This document shows, one piece after another, positions 34,092-45,184 of a stretch of DNA of 64,000 bases (position 1 is its first letter; every line of letters begins with the position of its first letter). Origin of the DNA: Rhabditoides inermis. Lineage: Eukaryota > Nematoda > Chromadorea > Rhabditida > Rhabditidae. The translations under genes were made by a program, and so were the position numbers. Below the pieces are notes generated by a model. It was not told the origin of the DNA and did no database searches. It worked only from the letters and a program-made list of their open reading frames with translations. Location: contig CAWZYM010000189.1 in NCBI GenBank assembly GCA_963966185.1, forward strand, positions 88,419-152,418, written 5' to 3'.

Positions 34092-35840
34092 GAGAGAGAG
34101 AGATAAACAGTTTTCACCACTCACCATTCTCCTCATATCACTCGCTGCTGGAAAAACGTGACTTCCATGTGACAGCTTTCCGTTCGCCAGTTTCGCACTT
34201 CAAACAATACTTCCGTTAAAAAAAACAATACAAATGTGTACCGGAAGTTGTTATGTTTGGTGAGGATTAATCGTTTCTCGTCGCTTCTGATGCGATTTTT
34301 CCACCCGCAATGCACCTCAGTGTTGTTCACCACAACAACACCCTTTCCCGCTGAAACACTTGATTTCGCAATCGCCGGGGCGTCGCAACGCACGTTTCTT
34401 TCCATCAGCCAATATGCCGTTAAAAGTGTCGTCGAGAGTCTGAAACAAACAAAAATACAATGTATATTGTATAATGAAGGGGCACCCAATAGAATAACAC
34501 ATAATTCGTGTTATTCTATTGGCGGAATACAGCTGCAACAAAAAGACCATATCCGAGATCTTGGAGTTGAAATATCAAGTGATCTTAAACCTCGAATTCA
34601 CTTACTACAGCAAGCTCGTAAGGCAGGTGCAATTATGAATAATATGTTCAGAGCCTTCAGTTTTAACAAGAAAGGCTTTATGACGCTCTTTAATGCTAAG
34701 GTTTTACCTATTTTGGAATACAATACTGAGTGCCTCATTGATATAAAGAAAACTTACTGGGATCCAGTTGAGAAAATTCAAAGAAAGTTTACAAAACGTT
34801 TTTGTTCGAATCTTGAGTATGATCAAAGACTGAAAGAACTTGATCTCAAACCTCTTTCATTGCGCAGAACAATCAAAGATGTTTGTACTGCACACAAGTA
34901 TGTGTATGGTCAAGTTTGGGTGGACAAAGAAGATAATCCGATTGTATTGTACTCGAAAGAATCTTCAATTCAGTCAAGGAGTAGAGGAAATGGACTGAAA
35001 ATCTTCTCAAAATCAACCACTGCTCTCGAACAATCTTTCCTATCTCACAGAGTTTGCACTGTTTGGAATCAGTTACCAACTTCCATCGTTTGTGAAGACA
35101 ATTCCAAAATATTCAAAACAAATCTGACGAACTATCTCATGAAAAATGTTCTGAAATCATATACAGCGAACTAGTATACTGACTGCACTTTACTGCGCAA
35201 TGCTGCGCGTCTTCCTCAATTACAGTTAGCGGCACTACTCCACTATGTGGTAGCCACTCCACTCTGGGGGCGGTGCCGGGGTAGGCATCGGGGGCGCGGG
35301 TGCGGTCACTCTACTGCGGTCTGTCTCCCACGGCAGCAGCATCTATCCACCCAAATATTACGGTAGCATGTACTGTATATTGTTGCATTTACATCTTCGT
35401 TATTTATTGCTCCCGTGTATACCTATCCTAGTCGATTACGATAAACATTATATAATATAATAGTGTAATGTTATGTATATTGTAAAATGTATAAATACTG
35501 ATTATTAAATAAACACACACCTTGTCCACATATGCGCGAATTTTGTCTCTGAGTCTTTCTGATAGTGGCTTGGTATGTCTCTTCGATTTCCTGCTGTGCA
35601 CAAAGCTTGATTTTCCTCAAAAAAAAAACTCTCAAAAAATGTAAACTTCGCAAAAAACCGTTTGAATCATTCGACGTGATTTCGGTGTCCAGTGGTGACT
35701 GAAAAAATATTGTTTCCTTTATTAAAAAAAAGAAATATGCTCACAGTGAATTCAATTTCAGAAGTGCTGGAACGCTTTCTCTCATAAGAAACACATGTAG
35801 AACCAACACAAACGATGGCTAAATATACGATGAGACGCAT
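32650..35840 (-). CDS. Secreted CAP/SCP-family (venom-allergen-like) protein
   Basis: Seven exons: 35840-35745, 34439-34394, 34147-34125, 34054-33954, 33546-33435, 33329-33244, 32752-32650; phase closes to give about 188 residues. Exon 1 encodes a signal peptide (MRLIVYLAIVCVGSTCVS). The following parts follow the CAP order: helix 1 (TLDDTFNGILADGKK), ASDMRRM/SWSCELEESAWRRASTC, a WSGRIAELARGE helix, GYNAAQMLHARSSRIGC, then GDVIRVVCHYNHP, and a C-terminal NCPAGTT...GLC tail as in nematode SCP/VAP proteins. The usual HFTQ-type histidine motif is replaced by GYNAAQ, so the classical CAP site looks altered. TTCCAG directly precedes the start codon, fitting trans-splicing. The 23-nt exon 3 could alternatively start at 34144. 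An AATAAA overlaps the stop region. Function of the family: extracellular, often in host interaction or sperm/cuticle secretion; not determinable here. Confidence 0.82.
32876..33165 (+). mobile_element. tRNA-headed SINE-like element in the last CAP intron
   Basis: The head (32876 to about 32945) has GGGGGCGCGGCTCAGTGGAT (A-box-like) and, about 35 nt further on, a perfect B box GGTTCGATCCC, but the anticodon arm does not pair, so it is a tRNA-derived sequence and not a tRNA gene. It runs into about 200 bp of unrelated sequence and ends in an A-rich tail (TAAACAAAACAAAAAATT). It lies antisense to the CAP gene. Element borders are approximate. Confidence 0.6.
33624..33765. mobile_element. 142-bp foldback/MITE-like element
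   Basis: Perfect 16-bp terminal inverted repeats: CTAGTAGGAGACTAGA at 33624-33639 and TCTAGTCTCCTACTAG at 33750-33765. Inner sequence holds further CTAGT/ACTAG palindromic pieces. It sits inside the CAP intron between exons 4 and 5. No clear target-site duplication was found. Confidence 0.6.
34460..35174 (+). pseudogene. 5'-truncated non-LTR retrotransposon reverse transcriptase fragment
   Basis: An open frame ending at TAG 35172-35174 encodes the C-terminal end of a non-LTR reverse transcriptase: DHIRDLGVEISSDLKPRIH, then FNAKVLPILEYNTECL, then a W-DPVEKIQRKFTKRF segment and a DQRLKELDLKPLSLRRT block. These are the thumb and connection motifs found in retrotransposon ORF2 ends. The catalytic FADD box and endonuclease are absent. 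The frame is open further upstream to 34236, but that part overlaps a CAP exon on the other strand and shows no RT similarity, so the true left border is probably 34440-34480. It lies inside CAP intron 1, antisense to it. A GC-rich stretch follows the stop codon. Confidence 0.8.
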
Positions 35841-36183
35841 CTGGAATGACTTTTTCGGGTGTAGACAGCAAACAAATAGTTCCACTCTTTGCAGAATGAT
35901 ATCATAACTTGGGAGGAATCTTTATTACGAAGATTACGGTAACACAGTAACACAATGATTTTTTGTCTACTGTGAGTTAGAACAACTCGAAACTAAAGTT
36001 TCGTTGTGCAGTGGATGCTTGAGTGCTATTGATAATGTATGCCGTCTACTCTTTTATTTTTAGTGTAATCAGTACTGTACCGTAATCAGTAATCGTTCTC
36101 GATAAGGCTGGTAATTTACCGGGAACAAAATCAGGTTATCAATTAATCATTGTTGTGAGAACGATGAGTTGGTTTGTTTGCAT
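35841..36183. other. Upstream region of the CAP gene
   Basis: AT-rich sequence between the CAP start codon and the inverted-repeat element. It should hold the CAP promoter, but I see no distinctive element. Confidence 0.4.
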
Positions 36184-37296
36184 TTTGAGGGCATATATGT
36201 GATAGTCCCTCGGTTCACGGTACGGCAACCATCTAACCATCTCGCCGCATACTTCCCAGAAATCGTTTCGTCAAATTCATCCGCTTTATCGGCACCAGCG
36301 ATATCATTCGACCCCGCATTTCGACGTACTATTTTTCAGAAAAATGAGGGTCATTTGCAAGTCTAACGAGCTTATAACTCATTTCGAGTGGGTGGGCAAC
36401 CGGAAATGAGTTATCGACACCTTGACACGTTGTCTTGTCTGCCGCTAGCCAGAAGACATATCGTTACCGTGGATTCTCATTGCTGGTTTTCTATATCTGC
36501 GTGGTGTAAGTTAACTCAATTTATTTTGTAAAACTAATCAATACCTCTTGTTAATATCATATACTTATCACAGTTCGTGTAGTGTCACAAAACATGGGCG
36601 AATGTACATTTCAACTTTTCACGATATACCATCACCACTTCTCGCAACATACAAATATACATTTTGTCCATAATTTCGCGGAATTGAAGGATCATCCGGG
36701 AGTAGAGAGTGCGAGACGGTTCCGAGTTATCAGTGCGAGACGGTTCCGAGTTCCGATGCGGAGAAACACGATCTGAAAATGCCGTACATTATCATACTCT
36801 GGAAAAGTATCTGAGTAGTCTGACAGCCCGCCTGAAGCTTGAGTGAAGATAGAAAGTCGACAAAAACCCAAATGATTCTCTGTGTTCTACACAAGTTTTA
36901 TTAGACTCACGCAATACCAGCATCGAAGGCGTAATCAGTACATGTTTTGTTTCGTTCATAGTTACATAAACTGCGGACAGAGTACAAAGTCATTTTATGT
37001 GACACAACGTTACACAATGAAATACACAAAAACGATTTACGAAATCTCGTTGTCCCAAATTGATTAACAAAAATTCTATATACAATGGTGATTTCAATCA
37101 AATTCGGTTTTTCCTGACCCCTTTACTACTTATGTTACAGTAAGTTTTCTTTTTTACACTTACTTCTTCTTCTTCTTGTTTTCGTAGACAGAGTAATGAC
37201 GTCAAATTATGTGACAAAAGAAACTGTAAAAGTTCCAACATGATCTCTGAAATACTTAACTTGTGATACACAACTTGAAAAAAATTATATTCAACC

Positions 37297-37395
<99 letters not shown>

Positions 37396-39005
37396 AGCTT
37401 TTTTTTCATTTTTTATAGGTCATTCTCGTCTTTATACGTTTTTTTTCCAATCAGAATGAAAACGAAGTAAATGAAATCAGAATGAAAACGAAGTAAATGA
37501 AATCAGAATGAAAACAAAGTAATTCTATAGAGTAATAACTAATCTGATTCAAACAGATTTTCTACATATCCTGTTTGTTGTAATAATATCCATCAGATCA
37601 GATTATATTAAGACCGTTTGGGGTCACTCGAAAAAAAAAAACATTAAAATTTTAACAAATAAAAAGATACCTCATCATGCGGTGATACCAGTGTTTATTA
37701 ATTTAGGTCTTCCCTCATCCGGGTGGTTCTCTCCAGACAAAGTAATTTGCTCTCAAATTGGCGATTTAAAAAGTTTTCTGATGAGAGAACACTTACTTAT
37801 TCATGTTTCCAAAGGCAGAATAATAACGTCGATATATGCGACAAAAGATACTGTTGGTTCCTAAATGAGCTCTGAAAGTTGAACATGTAAACTAGACATT
37901 TACTTTACTTTCACCCTCGGCACGTTCCCGCAACTTCATAAGCACAAAACGTCGGTGACTCATAGCATGCGATTGCGAAGCATATTGCGGAACAAAGTGT
38001 GAAATCTTAAAAAAAAAAGGATAATAGAAACTCAACTTCAAATCTCTGCACCGCAGGTACCCGGCTTTCTGATTCGATGTGAGGCTGGTTGCGCGGAAGT
38101 TCATCACTTTGCGCGGAAGTTCATCACGAGTGCGCGGAAGTTCATCACGTCTTCCAGCTTCCGGCGCCATGTAGGTGTAATGTGTCTGTGAGCGGCCAGA
38201 CCTTCTTGGCGACCCCGTCCAAGGCGTTGATTGATAACAGCGACCACCCGGGTTGGCACTTCTGCAAACACCATCTCTTCATGGCAAATGTTTCACGAGT
38301 GGGACTACGAAATAAATATTTTAGAGTTTCTACGACTACACAATACGATATTTCACTACGAAAAACTCACCATGACAAATGCATTTTGTACAGTTAATCT
38401 GTCGCAGTTTATACTTGAAATTTCATCGTACGGCAATTTCGCTGGCTCGCCAGACAGACGAGAATTTTATGCAAATTTGCCCCGATTGTGTTTTTTTGTG
38501 CACAAACTTGGTAAAACTGACTGAAATCGAAAAATCGAGCACTAGAGATCTCTGAGCAGTCTATCTGGGCATCTCCTCCAGAAAACTGGGCGCTGTGCGA
38601 TAAGTTTGAAGAGACTAATTAAGTTTTGGAGTTTTCCCATTGGAAATCGACTCAAAATCAAGGTTTTTGGACTCTAATTAGAAAACGAAGGCGAAAATCA
38701 AAAATCGAACACTAGAGATCGATGAGAACTACTGATACCCATCACATATCAAAATTTTGTGAAGATTGCTTGATTCAGAAAGAAGTAATTAGCGTTAGAA
38801 GATGGAGAACTCTGCTTCATTAGACTTTCAAATGACCCTCATTTCCCTAAAAAAGAGACCGCCAAGCGCGCGAATAGCGCGGTCGAATGTTTTCGCGCAG
38901 GCTGATAACGAGCCTTTGATGACTCAAATGTTGTCTGGTAAACATTCGGCGAAATGACTGCCGTACGATGAACGGTGGGGGGATGCCCTATAACGTCCCT
39001 TCAAA
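36184..39005. mobile_element. 2.8-kb decayed element with about 190-bp terminal inverted repeats
   Basis: The left end (36184-36371) and the reverse complement of the right end (about 38812-39005) match in order: TTTGAGGG/TTTGAAGGG ends, CACGGTACGGCA versus CATCGTACGGCA, CGACC-rich middle, and AATGAGGGTCATTTG followed by AGTCTAA(C/T)GA. The ends are flanked by CAT on both sides (36181-36183, 39006-39008), a possible 3-bp target duplication. The interior has no transposase frame; it holds a (TA)n run at 37303-37391, a 26-bp repeat (AGAATGAAAACGAAGTAAAT core) near 37453-37520, two copies of GCGAGACGGTTCCGAGTT near 36710 and 36733, three copies of GCGCGGAAGTTCATCAC at 38090-38150, and two copies of a block with CACTAGAGATC near 38540 and 38708. 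It is probably non-autonomous. Confidence 0.65.
37303..37391. repeat. (TA)n microsatellite
   Basis: About 89 bp of uninterrupted TA dinucleotides inside the inverted-repeat element. Confidence 0.97.
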
Positions 39006-39133
39006 CATCACTCACCTTGACGATTACAATAGTTCAAACAAATAATATGATTTGTATAGGAAACTATGTGAAATGTATATTCAGGAATATGCTGTGCAAG
39101 AAACATTGAGATCATAAGAATCTCGCTTCGCTC

Positions 39134-39943
39134 TCAGACGAGTGTAATGGCAAACATCTTATGAGTGGATTCCACATTGCGACAATGACTCAACGATTCG
39201 CAATAGTGATTTACATAAGTTGCAAATACTCTCCCACCCTCATCCCACCCGTATTCAGCAGATAGCTCAAATAACTGCAATGAAATGACATTTATATCAA
39301 CAACAAAATCAACAAACAACTCCAACAGATCACTATATAATGAGCTCGGCATCGACTCGCAACCTCTGGAGTGCTTTGCCGACTGCGAACGAGGGAAGTG
39401 GGAGGGAGGCGGGGCGAGGGGAGGCGGAGACCGAGGAGAGGAACTGGAAAGGGGGAGGGTTAGGAAAGGAAAGATAAGGGTACAGTACGGAGAGACGGAA
39501 AGAGGAGAAAAAAGCGGAGAGAGGGAAGAAAGGACCTGGAAAGGAGTTCGAACCGTGCAGAAGGAAGGAGCATGGAAAATGAGGAAGTAAAAAGAAACGA
39601 GAGTAACTAGAATACAGTGAAACGGGAGTTTCGACAAAAAGAAACCACTAAAGTGGATACAAGATATTTGGTAAAATGAACTTTCACGGTTGATGCTCAA
39701 ATCAATGTAGTTTGATACCGTGACAGGATGGATCGATATGAAACAACATTTACCTGGGTGTAGTAGTTGAGCGCGTCGGTGAGGTCCTGGTCGAATGTGT
39801 AGCTGCGCGAGGGCTGGCCGGACGACAGGTACGAGATGTCGTAGCTGAAGAAGACACGATAGAAAATGATCCGCCAGTGCAAAGAGCATGAGGGCAGAGA
39901 CCGAAAAATAGGGAGACAACGACAGGGAGAGAAAGAGAGAGAA

Positions 39944-40027
<84 letters not shown>

Positions 40028-40571
40028 CTCGGACCCACCTCAGCTTGTCTGACTTTTCCTTGCGCGCCTCCTCCTTCTCCGACACCTCGTGGCGCACCTG
40101 CAAGACAGAATTGGAGGAGTATCAACAATACTCGTAAAATTGTGATATAAATATTAACCCATTCCGAATACCACTCACTAACTGAGTGAGGGTAGAGGAA
40201 AAGATAACATAAACGAATAGCTACCGTACCATGGCGAGCAGTCGCGCCTTCCACTCGGGTATGGCGACGAGGTGCAGGTCCGCCGGCGCCTTCTCCACCA
40301 GAGCAATCTGAAACGTATAAGCAATGTACAGTGTATCGTATGACATGGCAAAACGTATCGCCGTATCGCCTAACGTTTAACGAAACGTATCACAGAATAC
40401 AGAACGTACACCCACCTGCGCCTCGTACTCTCCGATCTCCTTGCACAACTCGGTCAGCTCGCCGCGCAGACTGCTCATCTCGGAGAGAATCGCGCCCAGT
40501 TCGCGCGTCTCCGCTGACGACGGAGCAGCGATCCGCGGACTGTCCTTCAACTCACGCAGCGGAGAGTCCAT
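39134..40571 (-). CDS. Unrecognised coiled-coil protein, five exons
   Basis: Exons 40571-40416, 40307-40230, 40097-40039, 39844-39754 and 39274-39134 join in phase to 174 residues. The N-terminal half is helical and heptad-like (ETRELGAILSEMSSLRGEL, then TELCKEIGEYEAQIALVEK), the middle is charged (VRHEVSEKEEARKEKSDKLR), and the C-terminal part (SYLSSGQPSRSYTFDQDLTD, LFELSAEYGWDEGGR) looks folded. No signal peptide, membrane segment or metal site is seen. I do not recognise the family; a small cytoskeletal or complex-scaffold subunit would fit, but that is a guess. It is divergently arranged with POLR3K, with only 244 bp between the two starts, so they may share a promoter region. Intron 3 holds a long GA/CT run. 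The last exon is the least certain. Confidence 0.7.
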
Positions 40572-40815
40572 ATGTCTATAAAACATCTTTATGAACTTGT
40601 TTGAACAATAAAACATAACAAAATATAAAGAAAACAACAAATAAACAAAGAAAAATAGCGAAACAGCTGATTCGAAAATCGCGGTGAGAAGTTGCTGTTT
40701 TGCTTGGTTTCACGAAAATGTTGATCAATTATCACTGGGAAATTTCGCGCGCATTTTTCTTGTTTTTCTTATCTTATTTGTTTTCGTTTACATATGCAAA
40801 TTGTGTGTTTTCAGG
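40572..40815. promoter_or_regulatory. Shared 5' region of the coiled-coil gene and POLR3K
   Basis: This 244-bp gap separates two divergent starts and must hold both 5' ends. TTTTCAG ends one base before the POLR3K ATG, fitting a spliced-leader acceptor. No TATA box is evident. Confidence 0.45.
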
Positions 40816-41957
40816 ATGCTGAGTTTCTGTCCGGAGTGCGGGAGTGTGATGCAGATCGAGGAGGGACAGAGCTGCAACCAGTTCTCCTGCCCCACCTGTC
40901 CCTACGTTTGCCCCGTTGTCAACAAGGTCGGTTTGCATTTTATTATACACAACTAATATTTTTTCTACTGTTTGATATTTGTCTCACTACCTACCAGTAT
41001 TCCCGTCACTCAAGACGCGCTCGCTCCGTTTCCCGCGCTTTTGTGCAAACAAAAAGGCGTGAAACGTATGCAATGAGGCGAGGCGACTGAGTCTTTTACA
41101 TTAGTTTTGAATCACTTTCGATTAAATATATGTATTCAGATCTCGTCGCGCATTTATCCGAAACTGAAGGATCTGGACGAGGTGCTGGGTGGTCCGGGCG
41201 CCTGGGAGAACGCACAAATCACTGACGGTATGTGTTATGTGTTCACTTGTTGTTGTTGTTATTTTGTTATCAGATTCAAAAACTATTACTGCAGATAGGA
41301 TTTTGTTTTGTGTATTATAACCGTGAAACCTATGACCCGCAAAACATTGTGCGGTTGCAACGAATCGTATCGTGTCGTAGCAGTGTGTGATTGATTGATC
41401 ACTGTCCGCAGAGCAATGGAAAGTGCTCTATTTCTTAACATGCAAACCTATTTTTTCATTTATTTTTTATTTCGCAAGCGCAATGTTTTATCGAAAACAG
41501 ATACATGTACCGCCCTGGCGATCAGAGCTGCGTGAAGAGATTACACCGATACTTCGATTTTTTGGTTACCTGTGATCCTGTGAATAGTGTGAATCATGTG
41601 GTTATCTTACCTGTGTTTTGGTTACCTTTGTCACTCTGTTACCTGTTTACTCTCGCAGAGCGCTGTCCTACCTGCTCGCACGATCGCGCCTACTTTATGC
41701 AGCTCCAGACCAGGTGGGTACTACATGTTTTCGGCTCACTATTAGAATCATTCAACTGTTACATGAGGTCGTATTGTCGTGAAGCATATACTTTACCTTT
41801 TTATTCAAATCATTATTGGAATAGGATCGTGCTGATAGTACCCCACTATTTTTTATCATGATAAACAGATAAATGACTTTGCAGGTCTGCTGACGAGCCT
41901 ATGACCGTGTTCTATCGCTGCGCAAACAACGAGTGCGGACATCGCTGGAAGGAATAG
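40816..41957 (+). CDS. POLR3K: RNA polymerase III subunit RPC10/C11 (POLR3K)
   Basis: Exons 40816-40926, 41140-41227, 41659-41713 and 41885-41957 give 108 residues, the same length as human POLR3K. The N-terminal zinc ribbon is C5-x2-C8...C25-x2-C28 (MLSFCPECGSVMQIEEGQSC, FSCPTCPYVC). The linker (RIYPKLKDLDEVLGG, AWEN) and C-terminal TFIIS-like ribbon (C69-x2-C72, MQLQTRSADEPMT, C97, C102, GHRW) are almost textbook; the catalytic Asp-Glu pair is residues 88-89. The subunit sits in Pol III, stimulates RNA cleavage and is needed for termination and re-initiation on tRNA and 5S genes. SADEPMT and the MQLQTR wording separate it from the Pol I and Pol II paralogues. It may be the first gene of an operon with the next two. 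Confidence 0.96.
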
Positions 41958-42088
41958 ACTCTTCTCTCTCTCTCTCTCTCGCTCGCTCGCTCGCTTACTT
42001 TACCTTTCTAGATAGTTATAGTGTTGTTACCTGTTACCTGATTCCTTCTTCCCTTTTTCTGTTGGTCCCTATCTTTTCTGTTGTCGTT

Positions 42089-45000
42089 ATGTTATCCCTG
42101 TTCTCCTCCCTCTCCTCCCTCCTCCTCTCCTCCCTCCAACTCCTCCTGTTCATCTCCATCTGGCTGTCCGTCCTCCTCGGTCTCTTCCTCCTCACTGCCT
42201 CTTTACTCGAGGCCAGCTTCCCCAGAAGACCCGTCCTGCACTTCTATGGAGCGTTCGTCGTATCGGCGTGAGTCTGTTGCATAGTTGCATTTAGGATTTT
42301 TAGTGTTTCATTTCATGGCATTTGTTCCGACTGGAACGCGGTCTAGCCGTATTCTTTCCGGAGGCACGGATTTAGTCGAGAATGCCAAGTAAATCATAAG
42401 ACAGATAAGCAGATATGTCTTGCGTAGCACATTCCAAGAAACCAAGTGTTAAGAGAGTCGAAGAGATACAGACACGTTCCAAGAGAGCCAATCTTCTTTG
42501 TCATACCCGATCCAGCTCCGTTCTGTTCGAGCTTTAAAATTTTGAGAGAGAGAGAGAGAGAGAGAGACAGAAGAGAGACGAGTCCCTTCAGTCAGTATAC
42601 AACCCTTATCCATTACAGCTCCGTTCTGTTCGAGAATGAGAGAGAGAGATAGAGAGACGAATCCCTTCAGTCAGTAATACAACCCTTGCAGCTCTGTCCT
42701 GTTCGAGCTGCTCTCCTCCCTGCACCGTCTCCCCTCCTCCTCTTCCTGCTGGGGCGAGGGCGTGCGCAGAGTGCTGGGATGGGGTGTGTGGCAGTGCGAG
42801 GAGGAGGTGGGTTCTTGGATATGCTAAGTGTATGTTATACATATCATCAGTTTCTCAAAGATTTCACATATGGTTGTCGGTCTGTATCGAGTATAGAATG
42901 AAATCATTACCTCAGTCTCGGTTCAGCTCCTTCTCGCCTCCCGCTGGCATATTCATTCCAATCAAAATTATCCGGTCTCTTGATCGTTTGTTTTCGGTAT
43001 GTATAGTGCATCTCCACATCTCCCCCTACCCCGTTGCAGCTTCCAATCCTCTCAAACGCATATGGTATATATAGTACCCATCTCCCCTTTGCAGCCCCTG
43101 CTCGCCTCGCTCTGTACACTACACTGAAATGTTCATTGATCCGTTCCATCACTAACATTCAAACTCACTACAGTCTCGATCACACGTGTTGCAAAGAGTT
43201 GCCATCTCTCCCTCCTTGCAGCCCCTGCTCGCCTCTCTCTGGCGCCTGCACCCCCTCGCCGTGTGCACCCAGCTGATAGGAGACGTGATCGTGCTGGCTG
43301 CCGGCATGGTGGGTTGAACAAGTTCCCTCGCAAAGTATGTTTCACAGAGGTTTTAATCAAGAGTGACGGCGTATTCTTGCCATGGTGTTTCGTGAAATCG
43401 TTAAACGTACGCGATGAAGTGCATTCTTCCCCCCCCCCCCCTATGTGATCGTTTTCTCGCTCGTTTTGTTTCCTGCTAAGTGGAAAGTGATCGTTTGTAC
43501 GGTATTATGGATTCTTGATCTGTTGTTTTGTTTTATCTGAATTCCTAATACTTTATGTTTTCTTGTAATAACATATATTTCCTTTCCTAATTCCTATGGT
43601 TCCAGTGCGGTCGCTCTAGACGCATGAGTTTTGTTTTCTGCGAAGCGGTCATTCTATGAATGATGATCTAGTATAAATACTCTAATTCTTGCAGTGCGGC
43701 CGCTCCCTCGGCGCGTTCGCCTCGTCACTGGTCTCGCAGCTGTCGTGGCTCCTGTCCCTGCCCGCACTCGTCATGGTCGGCGGAGGAGGGGCGGTGGTGA
43801 GGGGGGGGGGGGGGGAGAGAGGAAGGGAGGGAGAGATAGGGGGGGAGAGAGAGAGAGGGAAGGAGGACGGGAGACAGCTCGTGTGAATGTAAGAGGGGAG
43901 TTGAATTGTGAGATGCCTGTATTGAAATAGTAAAGCCATCAAATTCGGATGAGCTGTGTGCTTACTTTATATCGTCAACTTATACTTGGTACGCTCAAAA
44001 TTATAGAATAACCAATATCCTTTATAACAGAGTTTGTATGGAGTATGAAACATTATTGTGTGAGTACGGGTTAGTCGTTGAGAATCGGATTTTTTTTTTA
44101 GAATCTAGGTGGAAAACAAGTAGCCTTTCGTTTCGATGTAATTCATCAATTACCCAGTATCGCATTATGTGATCATAACTCGGCCGACCCCCGGAGAAGT
44201 ATGAGGATTCCGTGGCCACGTTCAGTTTTCAGTAGCCGTCGGTTGATCAGTTGATGCCTTCTCACTCGCATATGTTTGAGTTCTGATCACATAATGCGAT
44301 AGCGGATACATGTTGAATTGATCAATATCGAAACCACTTGATCTGGATTGATTGATTGATTGATTGATTGATCTATTGCGTGTTATTGAGTTGAATATTG
44401 CAGATAGTGCTGTCGCTGTGCGGGTACGAGTTGAGTGTGTGCGGTGGCGCGCTGCGCATCTCGCCCTTCCGACCCTCAAACACTGCAGTGGAGAGGAGGG
44501 TGGACAGGGACGACTCGACGATGCGCTTCCTCGGCGCGTGGCTGCTCGCAGCCTGGCACAGAGTGAAGCGGTGCGGGTGAGTGCACGCGATTGGAACAAG
44601 GGTCAATCAATAAATTAAGTAACCACGAGGATGCGTCACACATGAAATGCCTGTGAACAATGAGGGACTGCAGTAGAGTGCTAGATGTTATGGTTCCAGA
44701 AAACCAGTAATGAGCATCCACGATGACGGTGTGTCTTGATGAGTGTTCTAAACGTGTCCCATGTGGTTGAGTGGTGAAGCGTAGCGTTTGTGGTTTTCTG
44801 GATGGTTGGGTGTTTGCGTTTTGAAATGGTGAAACAGAGAGTTCATGATTTGGTTATAGCTCAAAAACGTGTTTCACATGATTGAGCAATTGAGCTGTGC
44901 GGCCGTGAAACATGGAGATTACTTTTTTGTTGGCTAATGGCTATAGCCTATACTGCTCAGTTCAGAAGGCTCAGATCTTTAGTCATTTGTCATCTCGCAT

Positions 45001-45184
45001 TATCAGCCAATAGAGCTCATTAGTCCTTTTCATATCTACTCTACTGTCCAGTTTTACTTTACTAACTTTATTTATCTTCACCTCTCTTCTTTTCAGGTGG
45101 CGAGACACGCGACGCGAGCTTCCCTCGAATATGGGTCGGACAGTGGAGAGAGTGCGGGAGTTGTACCTTCGATCCGCTCATTGA
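42089..45184 (+). CDS. Unrecognised multi-pass membrane protein
   Basis: Exons 42089-42267, 42692-42806, 43222-43308, 43695-43796, 44404-44576 and 45097-45184 join in phase to 247 residues. Hydrophobic segments: a long one at the N-terminus (LLLFISIWLSVLLGLFLLTA), then AFVVSASVLFELL, LAVCTQLIGDVIVLAAG, LVSQLSWLLSLPALVMVGG and FLGAWLLAAW. A basic hydrophilic tail (RRELPSNMGRTVERVREL) ends the protein. No family is recognised. The start lies 131 bp after the POLR3K stop, with a TTTCTAG acceptor at 42005-42011 that could receive a spliced leader. Three internal exons (2, 3 and 4) are each preceded by one or more extra copies of their own start, with the acceptor, in the intron. Exon 5 could read on to a stop at 44580, but the GGGTGAGT donor and the in-frame exon 6 after CTTTTCAG are preferred. 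Confidence 0.72.
42513..42712 (+). repeat. Tandem copies of acceptor plus start of exon 2, membrane-protein gene
   Basis: CAG followed by CTCCGTTCTGTTCGAG appears at 42513 and 42616, and the real exon begins CAG/CTCTGTCCTGTTCGAG at 42689. Between them the block with a GA run, CCCTTCAGTCAGTA and TACAACCCTT is also repeated. Spacing is 103 and 73 bp. Confidence 0.9.
43037..43243 (+). repeat. Repeated acceptor and start of exon 3, membrane-protein gene
   Basis: The real exon starts at 43222 (TTGCAG/CCCCTGCTCGCCTCTCTCT). An upstream copy at 43095 reads TTGCAG/CCCCTGCTCGCCTCGCTCT, 127 bp earlier. A third, weaker acceptor copy with the same CATCTCC-rich lead ends near 43039. Confidence 0.88.
43601..43706 (+). 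repeat. Repeated acceptor and start of exon 4, membrane-protein gene
   Basis: Decoy TTCCAG/TGCGGTCGCTC with exon-like start 43606; real TTGCAG/TGCGGCCGCTC starting 43695, 89 bp downstream. The matching exon part is short (10 of 11). Confidence 0.7.
44617..44745 (+). repeat. Dispersed repeat, copy in the membrane-protein gene
   Basis: About 125 bp that matches 49458-49576 in a galactokinase intron: both contain CACACATGAAATGCCTGTGA, ATGGTTCCAG(A/T)AAACCAG, ATGAG(C/A)ATCCACGATGACG and GTGTGTCTT. Both copies are in introns, same orientation. A 17-bp piece (GTGTGTCTTGATGAGTG) also recurs near 45853. No coding potential; possibly a short mobile element. Confidence 0.8.

Noticed and set aside
34236..35174. 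A 312-residue single-exon gene
   Set aside because: Only the part after about 34460 resembles a reverse transcriptase; the first part overlaps a CAP exon on the opposite strand and has no RT similarity.
39134..39919. A 261-residue minus-strand frame rich in Ser/Leu/Pro
   Set aside because: It runs through the purine-rich intron of the coiled-coil gene; only its two ends belong to real exons.
44575..44580. Stop codon TGA at 44578-44580 as the end of the membrane-protein gene
   Set aside because: GG/GTGAGT is a good donor and an in-frame exon after CTTTTCAG at 45096 adds a charged tail ending at a stop; this model is preferred, though not proven.
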